Source: Burkholderiales bacterium | GTDB lineage: Bacteria > Pseudomonadota > Gammaproteobacteria > Burkholderiales > Burkholderiaceae_C | Direction of reading: 5' to 3' | DNA: 64,000 bases | Assembly (NCBI GenBank): GCA_016213325.1 | Contig: JACRAY010000007.1 | Span: 124,001 to 188,000 of the forward strand | Shown: piece after piece, positions 59,565 to 64,000 of the stretch | Layout of the letters: every line of letters starts with the position of its first letter | Position numbering within the stretch: the stretch's first letter is position 1 | Translations under genes and position numbers: made by a program | The notes under the pieces: model-generated | What the model was told of the DNA's origin: nothing | What the model saw: the letters and a program-made list of their open reading frames with translations, nothing else | Databases searched by the model: none

Positions 59565-60658
59565 CAGGTGCGCACGGCTGCGGCCAGCCGGCGCAGAACG
59601 GCCTCGGTCTGCTCCCAGCCGATGCAACCATCGGTGATCGATACGCCGTGCTTCAGTGCGGTACCCGGCACCAGGTCCTGCCGGCCTTCGTGCAGATGGC
59701 TTTCCACCATCATGCCGAGGATTCGCTTCTCTCCCGCTTCCAGCTGTTGCGCCACGTCCTCGGCCACCGCCACCTGCCGCTGGTGGTCCTTCTGCGAATT
59801 CGCATGCGAGCAGTCCACCATCACGCGTTCGGTCACGCCGGCCTTGCGCAGGATGGCGCAAGCCGCTTCGATGTCGGCCGCGCGGTAGTTGGGCCCGCGC
59901 GTGCCGCCGCGCAGGATGATGTGGCTGTCGTCGTTGCCCGCCGTCTCGAACACGGCCACCTGTCCCATCTTGGTCATGCCCATGAAGGCGTGCGGCGAAC
60001 GGCAGGCGACGAGCGCATCGGCCGCCATCTGCACGCCACCGTCAGTGCCGTTCTTGAAGCCGATGGCGCAGCTCATGCCCGAGGCGAGCTGCCGGTGGCT
60101 CGGGCTCTCGGTGGTGCGCGCGCCGATGGCGCCCCAGCTCACCAGGTCGGCGATGTACTGCGGCGACAACAGGTCGAGGAACTCGGTGGCCGCCGCCAGG
60201 CGCAGGTGCGCAATGTCCAGCAGCAGCTGGCGCGCGCGGCGCAAGCCCTCGTTGATGCGGAAGCTGCCGTCGAGGTGCGGGTCATTGATGAAACCTTTCC
60301 AGCCGACCGTGGTGCGCGGCTTCTCGAAGTACACGCGCATCACCACCAGCAGTTGCTGCGACAGTTCGCCCGCCAGCGCCTTCAGGCGGCGCGCATAGTC
60401 GAGCGCCTGCTCCGCGTCGTGGATGGAACACGGCCCCACCACCACCAGCAGCCGCGGGTCGTCGCCGTGCACGATGGCCGCCACTTCGCGCCGCGACGCT
60501 TCCACGAACTGCTGCACGCTCTCGTCGGCGGGCAGGTCGTACTGCAGCAGCGCGGGCGAGATGAGCGGGCAGACCTGCCGGATGCGCACGTCGTCCAGGC
60601 GGGTGGACTGCGCCATCTCTTCGTCGCCTTCGGGGTGGCGGATTGCTTGCGATGTCAT
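59564..60658 (-). CDS. aroG: class I 3-deoxy-7-phosphoheptulonate (DAHP) synthase
   Basis: This 364-residue enzyme condenses phosphoenolpyruvate and erythrose 4-phosphate, the first step of aromatic amino-acid synthesis. The VVGPCSIHD motif near residue 73, the FEKPRTTVGWKG segment (near residue 113), GARTTESPSHRQ and KNGTDGG are AroF/G/H-type. The ATG encoding MTSQAIRHPEG is used; upstream sequence is not protein-like. The gene is convergent with the small RNA, whose terminator ends at its stop codon. Which amino acid feeds back on it is not visible. Confidence 0.94.
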   Translation of the reverse strand: MTSQAIRHPEGDEEMAQSTRLDDVRIRQVCPLISPALLQYDLPADESVQQFVEASRREVAAIVHGDDPRLLVVVGPCSIHDAEQALDYARRLKALAGELSQQLLVVMRVYFEKPRTTVGWKGFINDPHLDGSFRINEGLRRARQLLLDIAHLRLAAATEFLDLLSPQYIADLVSWGAIGARTTESPSHRQLASGMSCAIGFKNGTDGGVQMAADALVACRSPHAFMGMTKMGQVAVFETAGNDDSHIILRGGTRGPNYRAADIEAACAILRKAGVTERVMVDCSHANSQKDHQRQVAVAEDVAQQLEAGEKRILGMMVESHLHEGRQDLVPGTALKHGVSITDGCIGWEQTEAVLRRLAAAVRT

Positions 60659-60797
60659 GATTGTTTTTCCTGTGTGCGACGGATGAGCTGCCCAGCGCGG
60701 CCGTAGTGCAGCCATGAGATTTTGCCCGCCAAACGCCCCACGGAATCTGCGGCGCACAGCACAATGCACCTCTCCAAACCTCATGAGGGAGCCTTCC

Positions 60798-61205
60798 ATG
60801 CATTCGTTCAAGAAGATCGCCGCCGTCTTCGCCCTGATGGCCGTCGTGCTGACCGCAAGGGGCGACTGGGCTTATACGTATTCCGGGCTCGCCTTCGACG
60901 TCGACACGTCCCACTCGGGCTACTCGGCCTGCACCACGCTGTACGTCGATGCCACCGGCGACCCGGGCAGCCTGAACGCCACCTACACGATGTACGGCAC
61001 CCTGGCCTGCGGCGGCCCCAACCCCGGCTACTACGCCGTCGACGGCAGCGCCTACTTCTCGGGCAACACCTTCAACTTCACGGTGGACGTGGGCGTGGCC
61101 AGCAAATTGTCGTGCGTCAACATGAGCGCGTCGACCTTCAGCGGCGGCACCTGCACGATGTACACGGGCGCCAGCTCCAGCCCGGCCTTCGTCTTCCTGC
61201 TATGA
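60798..61205 (+). CDS. small secreted Cys-containing protein
   Basis: This 135-residue protein has a signal peptide (about 1-24) and a mature domain rich in Tyr, Thr, Gly and Ser with four cysteines (SACTTLY, LACGGP, LSCVNM, GTCTMY) likely forming two disulfides. I do not recognise the family. A GAGGGAG ribosome site supports the start. It overlaps the GspC-like gene by ATGA, so the two may be functionally linked, for example a secreted or surface protein with a secretion-related partner. Confidence 0.7.
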   Translation: MHSFKKIAAVFALMAVVLTARGDWAYTYSGLAFDVDTSHSGYSACTTLYVDATGDPGSLNATYTMYGTLACGGPNPGYYAVDGSAYFSGNTFNFTVDVGVASKLSCVNMSASTFSGGTCTMYTGASSSPAFVFLL

Positions 61206-61777
61206 GGTTGTGGCTCGCGCTGGCCGGCGGCGCGATGCTGGTGTTCGCGTGGCTCGCGCTGCGCGCGCCTTCCGACGTAGCCGTGCCCATGACGATGGTC
61301 AAGGCCACGTCGCTGCCCGCTGCGCCGGCAGTCATGGTGCCCACGCCGGCTGCGCTTGCAGTGCCGCAGCCGCGCGGGATCCGCGTGCACGGCGTCCTGC
61401 TGCGCGGCGAGAAAGCCGCGGCCCGTTCGGAAGCGCTCCTCAGCGTCGAAGGCGGTGCGGCGCAGGCCTTCAAGGTGGGCGAGGCGGTTGCGCAAGGCTG
61501 GTCACTGGCTGCAGTGGCCCCCGACCACGTGATGCTTTCGCATGGCGATGTGCGCGCGCGGATCGACGTCACCTACTCGGTGCAGGCTCCGGTCGAGCAG
61601 CCGCCGGGCGGCCTGGTGAAAGCGGTCGCCAAGGGCGATGCGAAGGACGAGCCCGCACCCGGCTTCGTCCCGGCAGCCGCAGGCAGCCCCAGGACGGGGC
61701 CGCCCGGCCCGGCCAACCTGGCCGCCAACGCCAAGTTCCGGCAGGACATGCAGAACCGCCTTTCGGGCGGCAAGTAG
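61202..61777 (+). CDS. type II secretion GspC-like protein
   Basis: This 191-residue protein has an N-terminal membrane anchor (about 1-20) and a domain reading GIRVHGVLLRG, then AAQAFKVGEAVAQGWSLAAVAPDHVML, which matches the homology region of type II secretion protein C. The PDZ or coiled-coil end of full GspC is missing; instead there is a Pro/Gly/Lys-rich tail. No other secretion genes are in the window. The ATG overlaps the previous stop. Confidence 0.7.
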   Translation: MRLWLALAGGAMLVFAWLALRAPSDVAVPMTMVKATSLPAAPAVMVPTPAALAVPQPRGIRVHGVLLRGEKAAARSEALLSVEGGAAQAFKVGEAVAQGWSLAAVAPDHVMLSHGDVRARIDVTYSVQAPVEQPPGGLVKAVAKGDAKDEPAPGFVPAAAGSPRTGPPGPANLAANAKFRQDMQNRLSGGK

Positions 61778-61780
61778 CCG

Positions 61781-62527
61781 TTACGGCTTGGGGGCAGGCT
61801 GCAGCGGCGCCGCCATGGCGGCGATCTTGTCCACCAGCACCTTCATGTTGGACAGCGAAGCCAGGTGCATCGACACCAGGTGCAGCTCGCCGGTGCGAAA
61901 CAGCGACAGCACGGTCGCGTCGGGCAGCGCCATCAGCTTCTTCTCGTCCACCACCAGCAGGCTCGCCACGGTGAAGGTGCGCCCGTCGACCAGGTCGGCG
62001 CGCGCATTCATCTCCATCAGCAACCCGGCATCTTCGACGCGCTTGCAGAACGACTCGGTGCGCAGGTACTCGCGCTGGTACTGCCCCAGGAAGTCCAGCG
62101 CGTTCTGCAGGAAGGGCGTGTCGCCGCCCTTGTCGTCGAACAGCGCCTCGCCGTCGGTGTCGGACAGGCCGGGGTAGGCCTCGTCGATGCACACGCCCAT
62201 GGCCGCCTGGCCGGGCAGCTGCGCCAGCACGAAGGGGTAGCGGCGCACGAAGGCGGGCACGTAGCGGCCGGTCCAGTCGCCGGCCTCGTTCACGTACAGG
62301 TTCTCGCGCGCGCGCAGGCCCAGCATGACCACCGGCACCACCTTGCCGTTGCCGCCGCGCGTGAACACGATGGCGTATTCCTTGTAGGCCTCGGGGAACT
62401 CGGCCGCCGCGACGAACAGCGAATTGGCCTTGCGGGCGAACCCGAAGTTGGTGCTGGGCTTCACCCGCCTCTTGCGGTGCTTCTCGCGGTCCAGCAGCAC
62501 GGGCTTCTCGTAATAAACGTCGGACAT
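61781..62527 (-). CDS. SapC-family protein
   Basis: This 248-residue protein resembles SapC: NFGFARKANSLFVAAAEFPEAYKEYAIVF near the start and LGLRARENLYVNEAGDWTGRYVPAFVRRYPF are family landmarks. The biochemical role is not established, though some are linked to peptide or surface-layer functions. The start has a GGAGTTGAAGGA leader. It lies 22 bases after the CNNM/CBS gene and convergent to the GspC-like gene (3-base gap, small AGCCG/CGGCT hairpin). Confidence 0.85.
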   Translation of the reverse strand: MSDVYYEKPVLLDREKHRKRRVKPSTNFGFARKANSLFVAAAEFPEAYKEYAIVFTRGGNGKVVPVVMLGLRARENLYVNEAGDWTGRYVPAFVRRYPFVLAQLPGQAAMGVCIDEAYPGLSDTDGEALFDDKGGDTPFLQNALDFLGQYQREYLRTESFCKRVEDAGLLMEMNARADLVDGRTFTVASLLVVDEKKLMALPDATVLSLFRTGELHLVSMHLASLSNMKVLVDKIAAMAAPLQPAPKP

Positions 62528-62549
62528 TCCTTCAACTCCTCGGACGAAA

Positions 62550-63851
62550 TCAATCCTGGGCGGTGGTCCCGGGCGGCAGCGGCCGCACCAGCACCTGGTT
62601 GATGCGCTTGCCGTCCAGGTCCACCACCTCGAAAACCCAGTCTGCACAGTCTATTCGCTCGCCGGGGGCCGGCAGGCGCCCCGACACCGACATCAGCAGG
62701 CCGGCTACGGTGTTGTACCGGCCCCTGTCTTCCTCGGGCAACTCCCGGATGTCGAGCCGGGCCTTCATCTCCGAAACCGGCATCATCCCGTCGAGCAACC
62801 ACGAGCCGTCTTCGCGCTGTTGCGCCCAGGCCTCGGCCTGCTTGCCGGGCTGCAGCTCGCCGGTGATGGCTTCCAGCAGGTCGTGCGGGGTGATCAGGCC
62901 CTGCACCACGCCGTATTCGTCCACCACGAACACCATGCGCGCGGCGCGAATGCGGAACTGCTCCAGCAGCTCCATGCCGGTGAGCGTCTCGGGCACGAAC
63001 ACCGCCGGCTCGGTATGCGCGTCTATCGTGTCGCTGCGCTCGCCGGCCAGCGCCAGCAGGCGGGCCACGCTGGTCACGCCCACCACGTCGTCCAGCGAGG
63101 TGCGGCACACCGGGTACCACGAATGCGCACCCTCGCCGCCGGCGCGGCGCAGCGCTTCGGGCACGGTGAGCGAAGCGTCCAGCCACTCGATGTCCGAGCG
63201 CGGCACCATCATCGAGGCGAGCTCGCGGTCGTCCAGGTGGAACACGTTGCGCACCATCTGGTGCTCGTGCTCCTCGATCACGCCGGCGTCCACGCCTTCT
63301 TCCAGGCTGTGCGCGATCTCCTCCTCGGTCATGCCGCGCACCTGCGTGGTGTCTATGGCCAGCAGCTTCAGCACGGCCTGCGTGGAGGCGGACAGCAGCT
63401 TGACGAACGGCCCGGCCGCCTTGGCCAGCCAGGCCATGGGCCGCGACGCCCAGCGCGACACCTGCTCGGGGTACAGCTGGCCGATGCGCTTGGGCACCAG
63501 CTCGCCGAAGATGATGGTGACGTAGGTGATGACCGCCACCACGATCGCCGTGGCGGCGATGGCCGACGATTTGTGGCCGAGCCCGTAGCCCTGCAACGCA
63601 CCTGCCAGGTCGTCGCTGAAGGCGGCCTCGCCGATGATGCCGTTCAGGATGCCGATGGAGGTGATGCCCACCTGCACGGTGGACAGGAACTTGGTGGGCT
63701 GCTCCATGAGGCGCAGGGCCGCGCGCGCGCCATGGTCGCCGCCTTCGGCCATGGCGACCAGCCGCGCCTTGCGGCTCGACGCGAGAGCCATCTCGGACAT
63801 CGCAAACAGGCCGTTGAGCAGCGTCAGCAGCCCGATGAGCAGGAAATCCAT
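62550..63851 (-). CDS. CNNM/CBS-domain protein (CorC/HlyC-type)
   Basis: This 433-residue membrane protein has an N-terminal CNNM domain (about 1-190, three or four hydrophobic segments; FAMSEMALASSRKARL and FGELVPKRIG), a pair of CBS domains (MVPRSDIEWLDA near 217, FVVDEYGVVQGLITPHDLLEA near 318) and a C-terminal CorC-HlyC domain. It is implicated in divalent cation handling. The ATG at 63851 begins a typical first membrane segment MDFLLIGLLTLLNGLFAMSE. Confidence 0.9.
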   Translation of the reverse strand: MDFLLIGLLTLLNGLFAMSEMALASSRKARLVAMAEGGDHGARAALRLMEQPTKFLSTVQVGITSIGILNGIIGEAAFSDDLAGALQGYGLGHKSSAIAATAIVVAVITYVTIIFGELVPKRIGQLYPEQVSRWASRPMAWLAKAAGPFVKLLSASTQAVLKLLAIDTTQVRGMTEEEIAHSLEEGVDAGVIEEHEHQMVRNVFHLDDRELASMMVPRSDIEWLDASLTVPEALRRAGGEGAHSWYPVCRTSLDDVVGVTSVARLLALAGERSDTIDAHTEPAVFVPETLTGMELLEQFRIRAARMVFVVDEYGVVQGLITPHDLLEAITGELQPGKQAEAWAQQREDGSWLLDGMMPVSEMKARLDIRELPEEDRGRYNTVAGLLMSVSGRLPAPGERIDCADWVFEVVDLDGKRINQVLVRPLPPGTTAQD

Positions 63852-63904
63852 GAATGAGGACAGAATCGACCCACCCGAATGTACTGCAACGGAAGGAGGG
63901 GCCG

Positions 63905-64000
63905 ATGGCCGTGTGGCTGGTGGGTGACGTGCAGGGCTGCGACACGGCGCTGGGCTGCCTGCTGGGCGAAATCGCGTTCTCGCCCAGCCGCGACACGCTG
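63905..64000 (+). CDS. apaH: bis(5'-nucleosyl)-tetraphosphatase ApaH, 5' part
   Basis: The first 32 residues, VWLVGDVQGCDTALGCLLGEI after MA, carry the GDVQGC metallophosphatase motif typical of ApaH, which cleaves diadenosine tetraphosphate. A GGAAGGAGGGG ribosome site precedes the ATG. The gene continues beyond the right edge, so only the N-terminus supports the call; a related metallophosphatase is possible. Confidence 0.8.
   Translation, partial: MAVWLVGDVQGCDTALGCLLGEIAFSPSRDTL

Overview
The window is high-GC DNA with tightly packed operons, many 4-base ATGA/GTGA start-stop overlaps and gene families typical of Betaproteobacteria. A Burkholderiales, probably Comamonadaceae-like (Ramlibacter/Variovorax-type), chromosome is my best inference; no rRNA or other marker gene is present to prove it. 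It combines oxygen-independent and oxygen-dependent aromatic metabolism, so the host is probably a facultative, denitrifying-type aromatic degrader.

1-17.3 kb: an anaerobic benzoyl-CoA module. Rightward lie had, oah, dch, bcrC, bcrB, bcrA, bcrD, a 2[4Fe-4S] ferredoxin and a class II glutamine amidotransferase. Leftward from the same intergenic region run korA, korB, a ferritin-like protein, a RidA protein, an orphan LivF and a second 2-oxoacid oxidoreductase (gamma, GltD-like with fused ferredoxin, alpha, beta). The divergent promoter region holds a perfect TTGAT-N4-ATCAA FNR-type site. KorAB can reduce the ferredoxin that feeds the ATP-dependent benzoyl-CoA reductase; the second oxidoreductase may supply benzoyl-CoA or another aryl-CoA (phenylglyoxylate type, inference).

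17.3-30.5 kb: a leftward HlyD/FtsX/ABC exporter, a small secreted protein, a RimK-like ATP-grasp ligase with an M17 aminopeptidase, and then a rightward ubiU-ubiV-ubiT-ubiX-ubiD run, an oxygen-independent ubiquinone module. FNR-like sites lie in front of the exporter and ubiU, at spacings that would give leaderless mRNAs. A succinylglutamate desuccinylase-like protein and a lipoprotein follow.

30.5-42 kb: paaZ behind a near-perfect 30-bp palindrome (TetR/PaaR type), a PfkB sugar kinase divergent from a fructose-type ABC transporter plus ROK regulator, and an Lrp regulator divergent from a fused indolepyruvate ferredoxin oxidoreductase.

42-49.3 kb: an accessory stretch. It has a small protein plus an HNH-like protein, a lipoprotein, a cupin, a visibly lower-GC pair (AAA ATPase-TOPRIM protein and FRG-domain protein, a candidate anti-phage locus), a frameshifted gene, a phosphatase-like protein, a cytochrome c and a TfoX-N protein.

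49.3-59.3 kb: a leftward catabolic/uptake operon: intradiol dioxygenase, citryl-CoA lyase-like protein, CoA-transferase, FMN reductase, LivK, LivH, a fused LivM-LivG, LivF and a MetE-like methyltransferase, with a divergent LysR regulator.

59.3-64 kb: a 147-bp hairpin repeat, then a perfect sigma-54 promoter firing an approximately 85-nt RNA with an intrinsic terminator and an unpaired anti-Shine-Dalgarno segment, a class I DAHP synthase, a secreted protein, a GspC-like protein, SapC, a CNNM/CBS protein and the start of apaH. The sigma-54 RNA is the observation I would follow first. Two fused proteins (KorA and LivMG) whose interdomain linkers are encoded by palindromic repeat DNA come next. 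No intergenic gap exceeds 300 bases; the longest (59285-59563) is filled by the repeat and the RNA gene.
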